64,000 bases of DNA from Paenibacillus sp. 37 (GTDB taxonomy: Bacteria; Bacillota; Bacilli; Paenibacillales; Paenibacillaceae), in the NCBI RefSeq assembly GCF_008386395.1, contig NZ_CP043761.1, positions 5,828,001 through 5,892,000 of the forward strand, read 5' to 3'. Position 1 is the first letter of the stretch; each line of letters starts with the position of its first letter. The position numbers and the translations under genes are program-made. Shown here in pieces: positions 34,586 through 43,318 of the stretch. The notes below the pieces were generated by a model. It had not been told where the DNA came from and did no database searches. It was given only the letters and a program-made list of their open reading frames with translations.

Positions 34586-34613
34586 TTGCATCCTGACAGA
34601 CGGATATTATACA
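34586..34613 (+). promoter_or_regulatory. Candidate promoter of the YfhP-like gene
   Basis: TTGCAT (34586-34591), 16-base spacer, TATACA (34608-34613), about 70 bases before the start codon. Confidence 0.5.
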
Positions 34614-34684
34614 CTATATATGGGTATCACCTAGATAGAGAAGTAATATGCCTTAGAACGATACACCACACAAAGGAGACGTTT

Positions 34685-35665
34685 ATGGATACCTCTACAC
34701 ATTTTGTCATGGGGATTGGTTTAGCCGGTCTGGCTTATGTCGACCCTGTTGTCGCGGCTAGTCCCATGCTTGCAGCTGCGGTAATGGTTGGCACGATCGC
34801 CGGTTCCCAGGCCCCTGACATCGATACTGCGTTACGTCTCAAAAGCAATTCGCTTTACATTCGGAATCATCGGGGCTTGTCACACTCTCTGCCATTTCTC
34901 CTGTTATGGGTTTTGCTCATCACAGGCGTCATTGCACTGATATTCCCTGGTGTCCCTATTGGACACGTTGCCACCTGGACAGCTGTGGCCGTAGGCTTTC
35001 ACGTATTCACCGATCTGTTCAACACCTATGGAACCCAAGCCGCCCGGCCTTTCACGGAACGCTGGATCGCCTGGAACATCATTCATATTTTTGATCCGTT
35101 TCTATTCACTACACATGTCATAGCTATCTTGTTATGGGCCTTTGATCTGATCGCCCCTGCACCACTCTTCGTTACGTTGTATAGTTTGACCGGTTTATAT
35201 TATATATGGCGAACGATTGCTCGTGCACAAGCAGTCAGAAAAGTTAGACGTCTCGACAACAGCCCAGAGCAGGCAAGATACATCGTCATTCCAACGATAT
35301 CCTGGAACCGCTGGCATGTGGTTAAACGAGTTGAGGACGGCAGTTATGTGATCGGTAAAATGGATGGTTCTAATCTGGTATGGAGTCTGCACGCCTCGTC
35401 TTCTACTCATGCGGCCGTTGCTGCTTCACGCAAATCACCGGAAGTCAGTGCCTTCCTCTATTTCACCTCCTATGCGGTGGCAGAGGTTGAAGAACTGCCT
35501 GCCGGTTACAAGGTCCGTTGGGCAGATGTACGTTATCGACACCGAAAACAATATCCATTTGTCGCTGTAATTGTGATGGATCGGAATTTTGAGACGATTG
35601 ATACGTATGTAGGCTGGTTAAGCGATGAGAAAATGGATAAAAAACTTTTATCTGCACGCCCTTGA
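34685..35665 (+). CDS. YfhP/YdjM family membrane metal-dependent hydrolase
   Basis: A 326-residue protein of the DUF457 (LexA-binding, inner membrane-associated putative hydrolase) type. The N-terminal half has four to five transmembrane helices carrying conserved polar residues: THFVMG at the start, SQAPDID, HRGLSHS and HVFTDLFNTYG, the likely metal ligands. The C-terminal 130 residues are soluble. B. subtilis YfhP has the same layout. Function is not established. AAAGGAG precedes the ATG at 34685; the longer frame back to 34586 would overlap the promoter. Confidence 0.82.
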   Translation: MDTSTHFVMGIGLAGLAYVDPVVAASPMLAAAVMVGTIAGSQAPDIDTALRLKSNSLYIRNHRGLSHSLPFLLLWVLLITGVIALIFPGVPIGHVATWTAVAVGFHVFTDLFNTYGTQAARPFTERWIAWNIIHIFDPFLFTTHVIAILLWAFDLIAPAPLFVTLYSLTGLYYIWRTIARAQAVRKVRRLDNSPEQARYIVIPTISWNRWHVVKRVEDGSYVIGKMDGSNLVWSLHASSSTHAAVAASRKSPEVSAFLYFTSYAVAEVEELPAGYKVRWADVRYRHRKQYPFVAVIVMDRNFETIDTYVGWLSDEKMDKKLLSARP

Positions 35666-35713
35666 CGAAGTGAGCATGGCAAGGCACAATCAGACATAGG
35701 AACTGATACGCGA

Positions 35714-35747
35714 GAAAGCCCGGAGCGTTTCCGCTCCGGGCTTTCTG
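35714..35747. terminator. Bidirectional terminator between the YfhP-like and SASP genes
   Basis: GAAAGCCCGGAGCG-TTTC-CGCTCCGGGCTTTC: a perfect 14-bp stem between convergent genes. Confidence 0.93.
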
Positions 35748-35781
35748 TTTATCCTGTTTTGTTGCTGTTGGTTAAAATAAA

Positions 35782-36000
35782 TTATTTGCCAGACCCAGCC
35801 AGAGACTGCTCAGCGATTTGTACCAGACGTTTGGTGATATATCCACCCAAAGATCCTGTTTCACGGGAAGTGTAGTTACCATAGTAACCGTCTTGTGGGA
35901 TAGTTACACCCAGTTCCTGTGCAGCCTCGATTTTCAATTGTTGCAGTGCTGAATTTGCCTGAGGTACCACCAAGTTGTTAGAACGAGATCCTTGAGCCAT
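35782..36000 (-). CDS. Alpha/beta-type small acid-soluble spore protein, copy 1
   Basis: A 72-residue SASP. The GPR protease site region is KIEAAQELGV (about residues 23-32), and the second conserved block is GYYGNYTSRETGSLGGYITKRLV. These proteins coat DNA in the dormant spore, protect it and are degraded at germination. It is nearly identical to the SASP at 39223-39456 from residue 4 onward. GGGAG precedes the ATG, and a sigma-G-type promoter lies 55-85 bases upstream. Confidence 0.96.
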   Translation of the reverse strand: MAQGSRSNNLVVPQANSALQQLKIEAAQELGVTIPQDGYYGNYTSRETGSLGGYITKRLVQIAEQSLAGSGK

Positions 36001-36054
36001 ATTTATAATCTCCCTTCAATCTGTGTCTGTAATGTAATTGCAAGCTTGCAAGAT

Positions 36055-36084
36055 TATTATGGCTCGTAGGCTACAGGTTATACG
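36055..36084 (-). promoter_or_regulatory. Sigma-G-type promoter of SASP copy 1
   Basis: On the minus strand CGTATA, 17-base spacer, CATAATA (one mismatch to the -10 consensus CATACTA). The position fits a forespore-expressed ssp gene. Confidence 0.65.
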
Positions 36085-36120
36085 GAGTTTTACTAAATTT
36101 GTAGATGGAGGTTTTTCCCA

Positions 36121-36321
36121 ATGAGTAAAGGCTTGTCTTTATGGTTCGCATTCTCTTCGATTATTTTGTTAACGGTTTCTGCAATTATGATCTCCTACTC
36201 CGGTTGGTTTGCTGCACTACTGTTTGTCCTGTCCATTGCCAACATTGGCTGGGGATTTGTGATTCGCGCCAAAAAAGAACGTCAGGAAGTTCGCTCGGCT
36301 GCTTCAGAGCCCACTTCTTGA
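36121..36321 (+). CDS. Small two-helix membrane protein (possibly DUF5325/YlaF-like)
   Basis: A 66-residue protein with two hydrophobic segments (about residues 5-25 and 28-48) and a basic tail starting RAKKER. It resembles DUF5325 (YlaF) proteins in size and layout, an uncertain assignment. GGAGG precedes the ATG. A perfect hairpin follows the gene, supporting that it is real. It is divergent from the first SASP gene. Confidence 0.65.
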   Translation: MSKGLSLWFAFSSIILLTVSAIMISYSGWFAALLFVLSIANIGWGFVIRAKKERQEVRSAASEPTS

Positions 36322-36355
36322 GCAGGTCATTTGATAGTTCAATAATGAACGCACA

Positions 36356-36392
36356 AATAAAGAGGAGTCCTTCAATAGGGCTCCTCTTTATT
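36356..36392. terminator. Bidirectional terminator between the small membrane protein and trpS
   Basis: AATAAAGAGGAG and CTCCTCTTTATT pair perfectly around a 13-base loop between convergent genes. Confidence 0.88.
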
Positions 36393-36435
36393 CATGTTAA
36401 CTATTCATTGCGTGAAATGATTATATTGTTCAGGA

Positions 36436-37428
36436 CTAATGTTTACGTCTCGGGACAAATCCCATACGTTCTTTCACTGCATCCAACGTTTGAGCTGCAA
36501 CTTCTTCTGCACGGCGGGCTGACGTATCCAGAACATCCGCCAATTCGCCAGACTCGCGAATCTCATTATAACGTTGTTGCAGGGGTTCAATAACAGACAC
36601 AACCACTTCAGCCAGTTCTTTTTTGAACGGACCGTACATCTTGCCTTCATAACGCTCAGCTACTTCTTTAAGCGTCATACCTGCACATTCAGCGTAGATA
36701 CTCATCAGATTGCTGACTTCCGGTTTGTTTGCCGGATCATATACGACTTCACGTCCCGAATCTGTAGTGGCTCGACTGATTTTTTTGCGAATCACATCTG
36801 GCGGATCCAGCAGGGCAATATAACTGCCAGCGTTAGGGTTACTTTTGCTCATTTTCGAAGAGGCATCATCAAGTGACATTACCCGTGCACCTACCTGTGG
36901 GATATACGGATCTGGAATGGTGAAGTACTCCCCATAACGGTGGTTAAAACGTCCTGCCAGATCACGTGTCAGTTCCAGATGTTGCTTCTGATCCTCACCT
37001 ACGGGTACAAGGTCAGCATTGTATAACAAAATATCAGCCGCCATTAATGATGGATACACAAACAGTCCAGCACCAACGGAATCTTTACCGGATGATTTAT
37101 CCTTAAACTGAGTCATGCGTTCAAGCTCACCCATGGAGGTCAGCGTTGTCATCAACCAGCCCAATTCCGCGTGCTGCGGTACATGGGACTGCAGAAATAC
37201 GTTAGATTTCGACGGATCAATACCTGCTGCAATAAACAGTGCAGCTACTGCTTCCGACTGTTCGCGCAATGCTGCTGGCTCCTGAGCCACGGTGACGGCA
37301 TGAAGATCAACCACCATGAAATGACATTGATAGTCATGCTGAAGTTTCACAAAATTTTTGATTGCACCAATATAATTACCTAATGTGAGCTTGCCGCTCG
37401 GTTGAATACCTGAAAGTACTGTTTTCAT
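36436..37428 (-). CDS. trpS: Tryptophan--tRNA ligase TrpS
   Basis: A 330-residue class I aminoacyl-tRNA synthetase that charges tRNA-Trp in the cytoplasm. The N-terminal SGIQPSGKLTLGNYIGA holds the HIGH-equivalent, and KMSKS (in SSKMSKSNPN) is near residue 195. The ATG after GGGAGGCG is used; the longer frame upstream runs into the leader RNA. Expression is controlled by a tryptophan-specific T-box leader (37486-37798). Confidence 0.96.
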   Translation of the reverse strand: MKTVLSGIQPSGKLTLGNYIGAIKNFVKLQHDYQCHFMVVDLHAVTVAQEPAALREQSEAVAALFIAAGIDPSKSNVFLQSHVPQHAELGWLMTTLTSMGELERMTQFKDKSSGKDSVGAGLFVYPSLMAADILLYNADLVPVGEDQKQHLELTRDLAGRFNHRYGEYFTIPDPYIPQVGARVMSLDDASSKMSKSNPNAGSYIALLDPPDVIRKKISRATTDSGREVVYDPANKPEVSNLMSIYAECAGMTLKEVAERYEGKMYGPFKKELAEVVVSVIEPLQQRYNEIRESGELADVLDTSARRAEEVAAQTLDAVKERMGFVPRRKH

Positions 37429-37485
37429 TACACATAACGCCTCCCTGATTGTATATAAAAAAACTCCTGCCATTCTCTGCGAACG

Positions 37486-37798
37486 CAAAAAGGCCCCACA
37501 TCCGCAAGGGACGTGAGACCGTGGTGCCACCCTTATTCGCTTTTCTTCTATTGCTCCTGACTCTGAATCAAGTCAAGCCGAAGAAATGCCTTCATTGTTC
37601 CGTAACGTGGATTAAACGGCAGACTCTAGTGGGGCAAGCCCATCTCCGGCTTAACCTGTTCAAACCTACACTCAAGGGTCCATTCGGTACAGAGCTCACA
37701 CCGGTTCACATCAACCACCGGCTTTCTGAAGAGGATTCTCTTGGCCTACTTATCCCTGTCATCGATTTCATGTCATTCAATTCTAATAAATGCTTTCA
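37486..37798 (-). promoter_or_regulatory. T-box leader of trpS, specifier UGG
   Basis: On the minus strand the leader contains the T-box sequence AGGGTGGCACCACGG (37521-37535 region), whose UGGC can pair with the GCCA end of uncharged tRNA-Trp. It is followed by a terminator (37486-37520) ending TTTTT. In stem I the motif GAATGGAC places TGG (37680-37682) as the specifier codon for tryptophan. Uncharged tRNA-Trp would stabilise the antiterminator and switch trpS on. Confidence 0.94.
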
Positions 37799-37804
37799 GA
37801 GTTC

Positions 37805-37834
37805 CATCTTAATGCGCACAGGCGCGAATGTCAA
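37805..37834 (-). promoter_or_regulatory. Sigma-A promoter of the trpS T-box transcript
   Basis: On the minus strand TTGACA (37829-37834), 17-base spacer, TAAGAT (37805-37810), just upstream of the T-box leader. Confidence 0.85.
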
Positions 37835-38016
37835 AATGAGTTGAACTTTTTTACCCGAGACATCAAAATCTGTTATGATGGAATTGCTTATCCTGTTGTC
37901 TGCTTCACACGAAATAGCGCAGGAAATAGCTGGCATGTACACAACGACACGCCTGCAGCAGTAGCTTCATCATAACTGCTTGCAGACAGATTTCAAGTGG
38001 GAAAAGGAGCATCGAT

Positions 38017-38991
38017 ATGAAACAAGTGACCAAAGGCCAATGGAATGGTTACGACACGTATATCCTACATAGCCGTGAATTGGAAATCACCCTGCTGCCG
38101 CGTCTTGGAAATAATATTATTTCTATTCGTGATTTAGTGCAGGACAGAGATGTCGTTCGCCGTCCGGATGAAGACGATCTTGCCTTTTATCTGCAGAAGC
38201 CGTACCATTTTGGCGTTCCTCTCCTGATACCACCAGGGCGCATTCATCGTGGACAATTCGAATATGAAGGCGTTCATTACCAGTTCGATCAGAACACGGC
38301 GAATGACAACCATATTCACGGTCTCCACCGTACCCAATCCTGGTGTGTCAGTGACATTGAGGAAGATGAAGACGGCTGTGCAATTACGACTGAATTACTG
38401 ACCGAAAATGAAGAGCATTGGATGGCTCAATTCCCGATTCCCCTGAAACTTGAGATGACGTTCAGTCTGCAAAACGCTGTATTTAGCCAGCGTCTGCGAG
38501 TCACCAATCTGAGCTCAACACCTGCTCCTTTTGGGATGGGATATCATACATGGTTTTTGTTAGACGGCAAACCTGCCGACTGGACACTGCAACTGCCTGT
38601 TTCCGGAATATACGGACAGAATGAAGAACAATTACCGACAGGTGAACTGGAATCTCTGGGTGAATGGTCTGCTCTGAACGAAGGCATCAATTTGCAGGGA
38701 CGTAACTGGGATACCCTGTTGAAAGCTACCGAAGCTGAACCGGCTACGGCTTACTTACACAGGCAAGATGGATATACATTGAAATATTCAGCAGATGAAG
38801 CATTTTTCAAACATTGGGTTCTCTTTACCAAAGGTGAATCCGATCAGTTTTTGTGCATTGAACCGTACACTTGGCTACCAGATGCACCTAATTTGGCTTT
38901 CTCGGATGAACAAACCGGGTTGATTCGCTTGGAACCGGAACAGCCTGTTGAGTTATTTACACGTATTGAGGTTATACCTCCTACAGACTAA
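38017..38991 (+). CDS. Aldose 1-epimerase family protein
   Basis: A 324-residue cytoplasmic beta-sandwich of the galactose mutarotase superfamily. Candidate catalytic residues are in HIHGLHR (histidines near residue 97), GMGYHTWF and the C-terminal CIEPYTWLPDAPN, where the glutamate is the expected base. It would interconvert alpha and beta anomers of a sugar; the sugar is unknown because no catabolic genes adjoin it. AAAGGAG precedes the ATG. Confidence 0.85.
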   Translation: MKQVTKGQWNGYDTYILHSRELEITLLPRLGNNIISIRDLVQDRDVVRRPDEDDLAFYLQKPYHFGVPLLIPPGRIHRGQFEYEGVHYQFDQNTANDNHIHGLHRTQSWCVSDIEEDEDGCAITTELLTENEEHWMAQFPIPLKLEMTFSLQNAVFSQRLRVTNLSSTPAPFGMGYHTWFLLDGKPADWTLQLPVSGIYGQNEEQLPTGELESLGEWSALNEGINLQGRNWDTLLKATEAEPATAYLHRQDGYTLKYSADEAFFKHWVLFTKGESDQFLCIEPYTWLPDAPNLAFSDEQTGLIRLEPEQPVELFTRIEVIPPTD

Positions 38992-39011
38992 GCGAGCTGA
39001 TCATCCTCTAT

Positions 39012-39072
39012 TTTGCTTTTACGCATATCAACCTATATTTTGCTTTTACGCATATCAACCTATATTTTGATA
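39012..39072 (+). repeat. 27-bp tandem duplication
   Basis: The unit beginning ATTTTGCTTTTACGCATATC occurs twice in tandem, followed by a partial third start (ATTTTGATATC). It lies between the epimerase stop and its terminator. Confidence 0.85.
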
Positions 39073-39086
39073 TCCAAATACAACTT

Positions 39087-39113
39087 GCCGACCGCATTGG
39101 GTCGGCTTTTTTA
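39087..39113 (+). terminator. Terminator of the epimerase gene
   Basis: GCCGACC-GCAT-TGGGTCGGC is followed by TTTTTT. Confidence 0.88.
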
Positions 39114-39162
39114 TGTGTCCTGTGCACTGATAGTTATCCATATTTTCCCTTACGCCATATCA

Positions 39163-39192
39163 TGTATATTTCCGTATTCTCTAACCATACTA
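39163..39192 (+). promoter_or_regulatory. Sigma-G promoter of SASP copy 2
   Basis: TGTATA (39163-39168), 17-base spacer, CATACTA (39186-39192): the -10 is a perfect sigma-G consensus and the -35 has one mismatch. The start codon is 30 bases downstream, behind AAGGAGGTG. Confidence 0.85.
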
Positions 39193-39222
39193 ACATCACC
39201 AACCCATAAGGAGGTGACACAT

Positions 39223-39456
39223 ATGTACGGAGGTCAAAACCAAGGTAGCGGTAGCCGCTCCAACAACCTGGTCGTTCCCCAAGCAACTGCAGCATTGCAA
39301 CAATTGAAAATGGAAGCTGCACAAGAGCTGGGTGTAACTATTCCACAAGATGGTTACTACGGTAACTATACTTCCCGTGAGACAGGTTCTCTGGGTGGAT
39401 ACATCACTAAACGTCTGGTGCAAATCGCTGAGCAGCAATTATCGGGTCGTTCGTAA
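39223..39456 (+). CDS. Alpha/beta-type small acid-soluble spore protein, copy 2
   Basis: A 77-residue SASP, nearly identical to copy 1 from SRSNNLVVPQA onward, with both conserved blocks. The N-terminus (MYGGQNQGSG) differs. The GPR cleavage region is KMEAAQELGV. AAGGAGGTGACAC precedes the ATG at 39223; an upstream open frame back to 39013 has no site. Forespore expression is indicated by its sigma-G promoter. Confidence 0.96.
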   Translation: MYGGQNQGSGSRSNNLVVPQATAALQQLKMEAAQELGVTIPQDGYYGNYTSRETGSLGGYITKRLVQIAEQQLSGRS

Positions 39457-39487
39457 GCTCGTAATTATTGCTTAAGCAAACAGAATC

Positions 39488-39520
39488 CAAAAGCGGCCTT
39501 CTTCGGAAGTGCCGCTTTCT
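39488..39520. terminator. Bidirectional terminator after SASP copy 2
   Basis: AAAGCGGC-CTTC-TTCG-GAAG-TGCCGCTTT between convergent genes. Confidence 0.85.
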
Positions 39521-39533
39521 CTTGTGCAACGAA

Positions 39534-39944
39534 TTATGAGGTCGACTCCATATCTGAATCCTTGTATGTATTGGTTCTAGGGTAACGAATCATGAGGCTC
39601 GCCATATTGTAATTAGACTCCATCGTTGCATCTACCAAAATCATACCTTGTCTTACTGTGAAGTCGTATGATATCTCGCCATGCGTCCAATTGCGTTTGA
39701 ATTTCAACGTCTCCAGTGCCATTGCCCGGAAAGAAGTTCTCTGGGTTTGGTTTAGCCCCCCTTCCTCCACATCCATCTGCCCATCTCGTCCAGCTATCGG
39801 ATTATGTCGAATACCGAATTTCCCAATTACGTTGTTTCGTATTTGCACAAAAACCACCCCTGAATCTAACCCTGATAACTCATGATCAAGTTCTTTGAAC
39901 ACCAGATCCAACTGTCTCGCTAATGAAAGCTCATCAATTTTCAT
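39534..39944 (-). CDS. Conserved-looking soluble protein of unknown function
   Basis: A 136-residue protein, not recognised. It is predicted soluble, with an alternating beta-rich middle (GVVFVQIRNNVIGKFGIRH, then TFSYD-like and GMILVDATM) and a polar tail. There is no signal peptide or membrane helix. AGGAGAG lies upstream of the ATG. It has the coding character of its neighbours and is bounded by a terminator on the 3' side. The 278-base gap upstream (39945-40222) holds only the pepF terminator. Confidence 0.7.
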   Translation of the reverse strand: MKIDELSLARQLDLVFKELDHELSGLDSGVVFVQIRNNVIGKFGIRHNPIAGRDGQMDVEEGGLNQTQRTSFRAMALETLKFKRNWTHGEISYDFTVRQGMILVDATMESNYNMASLMIRYPRTNTYKDSDMESTS

Positions 39945-40155
39945 ATTAACACTCTCCTTATATGCTTATAGTCCTATACATCAAGGACTTACGACTCATT
40001 ATATGACATCATATGTGATCATTCAACAAATAACGGCAAAGTTGGGTATTTCTAACTATGATTTGCACAATTAATTGCCATTCCACTCCCTTAAACTGAG
40101 CTTTTTCTTTCATTTGCGACAAAATATTTAAACCTTAAAAATTAGGATCGCGAAC

Positions 40156-40205
40156 AAAAAGAGGCTGCAATCCCGTGTCTGTTAACAGGGGATTGCAGCC
40201 TCTTT
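40156..40205 (-). terminator. Terminator of pepF
   Basis: On the minus strand GAAAGAGGCTGCAATCCC pairs perfectly with GGGATTGCAGCCTCTTT and ends TTTTTG, 18 bases after the pepF stop. Confidence 0.94.
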
Positions 40206-40222
40206 CATATATATTCAACCTA

Positions 40223-42019
40223 TTATTTGGTCGCCGTCATCTGTAGAAACTGCTCAATATCGGCAATAACCAAGTCCGCAGCATTTTGCCAGAATTCCGG
40301 TTGTGTCAGGTCCGTACCTAGATGTTTTTGGGCAAGTTCTTCGACCGTCATACGCCCTGTATCCCGCAGCAAATCATCATATTTATCTGCAAATGCTGTA
40401 CCTTCCTGCTGCGCTCTTGCATAGATTCCCGCACTGAACATATACCCAAACGTGTATGGGAAATTATAGAATGGCACACCAGTCAGATAGAAATGCAGTT
40501 TGGATGCCCAGAAATGAGGATGATCTGATGCAAGTGCACCACAGAACGCTTCCTGCTGAGCATCCACCATTAATTTGGATAGTTCATCCGCGTTAACCAG
40601 ACCTTTTTTGCGTTGTTCATAGAAACGATTCTCAAACAGGAACCGGGCATGGATATTCATAAAGAAAGCCACACTTCGCTGTATCTTATCTTCCAACAAC
40701 GCCAGCTTCTCTTGCTCATCTGTTGCCGCCTGCACCAAGGCATCTGCTACAATCAATTCAGCAAACGTGGAGGCTGTCTCAGCCACATTCATCGCGTAAC
40801 GTTGATTCAACGCAGGCAACTCTTCCATAATGTGTTGATGATATCCATGACCAAGTTCATGCGCAAGAGTGGACACATTAGATGGTGTCCCGGAGAAGGT
40901 CATGAAAATTCGGGTTGCTTTGCTAAGTGGCAAAGACGTACAGAATCCGCCTGGACGTTTGCCAGGACGGTCTTCTGCTTCGATCCAGCGTTTCTCAAAA
41001 GCCATCTCTGCAAACGAGGAAAGTTTAGGACTGAACTTGGCAAACTGTTCAACAATATTGATGGCTGCCTCATCGTAAGTGATTTTGCCGCTTGATTGGC
41101 CTACAGGTGCATCCACGTCGCTCCAGCTGAGCTTGTCTACCCCCAGCAGTTCTGCCTTGCGCTCCAGATATTGAACAAGTGCAGGTTTGGCCCCATTAAT
41201 CACATCCCACATCGTATCCAGTGTCTGACGTGACATCCGGTTGATGGCCAGAGGTTCTTTGAGGATATCATCCCAGCCACGTTTCTCGTATAACTTCAGA
41301 CGGAATCCCGCGAGGTGATTCAGCGTGTCAGCGCAGAAATCTTCGACATCAGTCCAAGCCTGCTCCCAGTTTGCGAATACCGTCTCGCGTACATTCCGAT
41401 CACTATCGCTCAGCTTGTTGGCAGCCTGTCCTGCGGAGAGCATCACCGTTTCCCCATCTTGCTCAAATGGAATGTTCACCTTGCTGACAATCGTGTTATA
41501 GAATTTGCCCCAACCATGATAACCATCCACACCCAGATCCAGAGCAAGACCTTCCAGTTCCGGCGACAACTTCTCACGTGCCAGCGTGCGACTCTCGTTC
41601 AGTACAAATGCCAGCGGCTGAATATCTTCCCGAGCAATCCAAGCGTCCCACACCGAATCTGATGTCTGACTGAGTGTATTATCGAACTTCGATTTGCTGC
41701 CGTTCAGCATCGCTGCAATAGAACTGATGGCGCCTTGAAGTTGCGTTGCCTTTTTGTCCTTCTGGTTTTGCGATGAGAGACAGGATACAAACGCAGAACC
41801 TTCCGATATGCGGATATAACAGCTTTGCAGCAGTTCCAAAATCGGATCAAATGCTGCCGTCTCTTCTATTGAAGTCGGTGCAGGTGTTTCGTTCAACAGA
41901 TGTTGCAGTTTACGTACATCCTCTTCCAGTTCAATAAGATACGCAGCGAATGATTCGGAGGAAGAACCTCCACTAAAAATGGACTCCAGGTCCCATACGG
42001 GGTGTAATGGCGTTTTCAT
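40223..42019 (-). CDS. M3 family oligoendopeptidase (PepF-like)
   Basis: A 598-residue, mostly helical cytoplasmic zinc peptidase. The zinc motif is HELGHGYHQ (HExxH type, written H-E-L-G-H) near residue 385, with the downstream glutamate in ETASTFAEL. The family hydrolyses short peptides; B. subtilis homologues include YjbG/PepF, and one member affects sporulation signalling peptides when overexpressed. AGAGAGAGGTG precedes the ATG. Confidence 0.92.
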   Translation of the reverse strand: MKTPLHPVWDLESIFSGGSSSESFAAYLIELEEDVRKLQHLLNETPAPTSIEETAAFDPILELLQSCYIRISEGSAFVSCLSSQNQKDKKATQLQGAISSIAAMLNGSKSKFDNTLSQTSDSVWDAWIAREDIQPLAFVLNESRTLAREKLSPELEGLALDLGVDGYHGWGKFYNTIVSKVNIPFEQDGETVMLSAGQAANKLSDSDRNVRETVFANWEQAWTDVEDFCADTLNHLAGFRLKLYEKRGWDDILKEPLAINRMSRQTLDTMWDVINGAKPALVQYLERKAELLGVDKLSWSDVDAPVGQSSGKITYDEAAINIVEQFAKFSPKLSSFAEMAFEKRWIEAEDRPGKRPGGFCTSLPLSKATRIFMTFSGTPSNVSTLAHELGHGYHQHIMEELPALNQRYAMNVAETASTFAELIVADALVQAATDEQEKLALLEDKIQRSVAFFMNIHARFLFENRFYEQRKKGLVNADELSKLMVDAQQEAFCGALASDHPHFWASKLHFYLTGVPFYNFPYTFGYMFSAGIYARAQQEGTAFADKYDDLLRDTGRMTVEELAQKHLGTDLTQPEFWQNAADLVIADIEQFLQMTATK

Positions 42020-42137
42020 TTAATAAGGCACCTCTCTCTATAAATTGGATGGTTAGGATTGAATTAAAAACTGGTTTTATGCGTGTCATATCTCTATACT
42101 AGAGAAATACTTATAGTAACTTTCAGGAGGTAATTGT

Positions 42138-42308
42138 ATGAAACCTTTACAAGTATCGGCTGATACAGCCGTCAAATTAGCAGAATCCTTAGGCGTACCT
42201 TTGGAGCACCTGATGCACATGCCCCAACATATCCTGATGCAGAAGATTGCGGAACTTGCCAAACAAGAAGCCTCCAAACCTTCCGAACCAGAAGGCGAAC
42301 AAGAATGA
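42138..42308 (+). CDS. yycC: YycC family small protein
   Basis: A 56-residue protein. The sequence MKPLQVSADTAVKLAESLGV, then HLMHMPQHIL and KIAELAK, matches the YycC family of small Bacillales proteins of unknown role. AGGAGG lies seven bases before the ATG. Its TGA overlaps the ATG of the next gene (ATGA, 42305-42308), so the two are translationally coupled. An acidic tail (SEPEGEQE) ends the protein. Confidence 0.85.
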   Translation: MKPLQVSADTAVKLAESLGVPLEHLMHMPQHILMQKIAELAKQEASKPSEPEGEQE

Positions 42309-42538
42309 TTCCGTTTGAGAACAGCTGGCCTTACGATATTGTGATGGGAGACATCTATGTACAGCAATGTCCCTACTGTCATGCAAGCAACGTGCTGCTC
42401 CCCCTCAAACCCAAAGAGCTTGTGCTCATTCGCGAAGGCAAAAAGAAATTACTCGTCTTTCCCTGCTGTAATACAAGCATGACCGTCATCGACAACGACA
42501 GTGATTATTTGTTATCCAGCCGTCCTGTCCGTAACTAA
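42305..42538 (+). CDS. Small Cys-rich protein of unknown function, coupled to yycC
   Basis: A 77-residue soluble protein with CPYC (residues 22-25) and a later CC pair (about residues 54-55), a plausible zinc-binding arrangement. It is not recognised further. The ATG overlaps the yycC stop, so it depends on yycC translation. A hairpin (42552-42585) follows 14 bases after the stop. Confidence 0.75.
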   Translation: MIPFENSWPYDIVMGDIYVQQCPYCHASNVLLPLKPKELVLIREGKKKLLVFPCCNTSMTVIDNDSDYLLSSRPVRN

Positions 42539-42549
42539 TGTAGATCAAC

Positions 42550-43281
42550 CTAGAGGGGGCTGCGCTTCGCAGCCTCTTTGTCTGTTTCCAGCATCTCTTC
42601 AGGGAGTTCCAATTTACTTGAAATCATCTGCTCACGCAGCACGGCCCACTGTTCCCTTGAAGCACGAATCATGGCCGCATCTGTGATCCGCTTGTCATGA
42701 ATGACCTTACTAAACCATTGCACTGCTTCATTAAACCGTCCTACCCTGCGGTTCAATTCCCCGAGCAAATACAACAGTTTGGCTTCATTGCCACCCGTTC
42801 CTTCACGTTCGAACACCTTCACATAGGCTTCAAGGCTAAATTCAAGGAAACGATGTTCCTGTGTATGGTCCTCCATATAACGATACAACCAAGCTATATG
42901 ATGCAACAGACCAGCGACGACACGATCTTTCTCCTGGATAACCTGTGCGCACAGCAAGGCAAGCTTGTACGTAGCCAGCGCCTGTTCCAGTGTTCGTGCT
43001 CCGCTATAATCACGTTTAACCCAGCGGTTACCGATCTGTTCCTTAAAAGCCTTGCGCTGAGCATCATTTAAATGCTCCGTTGCGTTCTCCGTCGTGGCAA
43101 ACCCGCACTGCGGACAGATGCGAACCACATAAAAATCTGGATTCTCCAGCTTGTAGTACGCACAAAAATCCGAATCCGTCCGGTAGGGCCTTTTCAAACT
43201 TGGTCTTACCCGTGAGGTCTCATACTCGGTTTCGCAATAATGACAGGTCACTTTCACCTTATACAGCGGCTCTAATTCCAA
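42550..43281 (-). CDS. DUF2225 family protein
   Basis: A 243-residue soluble protein. The N-terminus has two CxxC pairs (CHYC, then CPQC near residues 56-59) that likely bind zinc. The remaining two thirds is helical with TPR-like repeats (LLYLLGELNRRVGRFNEAVQWFSKVI), matching DUF2225. Function is unknown. The start is a TTG; a nearby ATG is in another frame. The final codons overlap the terminator of the yycC pair. Confidence 0.85.
   Translation of the reverse strand: MELEPLYKVKVTCHYCETEYETSRVRPSLKRPYRTDSDFCAYYKLENPDFYVVRICPQCGFATTENATEHLNDAQRKAFKEQIGNRWVKRDYSGARTLEQALATYKLALLCAQVIQEKDRVVAGLLHHIAWLYRYMEDHTQEHRFLEFSLEAYVKVFEREGTGGNEAKLLYLLGELNRRVGRFNEAVQWFSKVIHDKRITDAAMIRASREQWAVLREQMISSKLELPEEMLETDKEAAKRSPL
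42552..42585. terminator. Terminator after the yycC pair
   Basis: GAGGGGGCTGCG and CGCAGCC-TCTTTG pair around a small loop. It lies inside the last codons of the convergent DUF2225 gene. Confidence 0.65.
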
Positions 43282-43318
43282 TCTCTTCCATCCCTCTCCC
43301 GTACGCTTATATTCGGAT

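Noticed and set aside
37449..37844. 131-codon plus-strand frame upstream of the epimerase gene
   Set aside because: It lies opposite the trpS T-box leader, whose structure explains the sequence.
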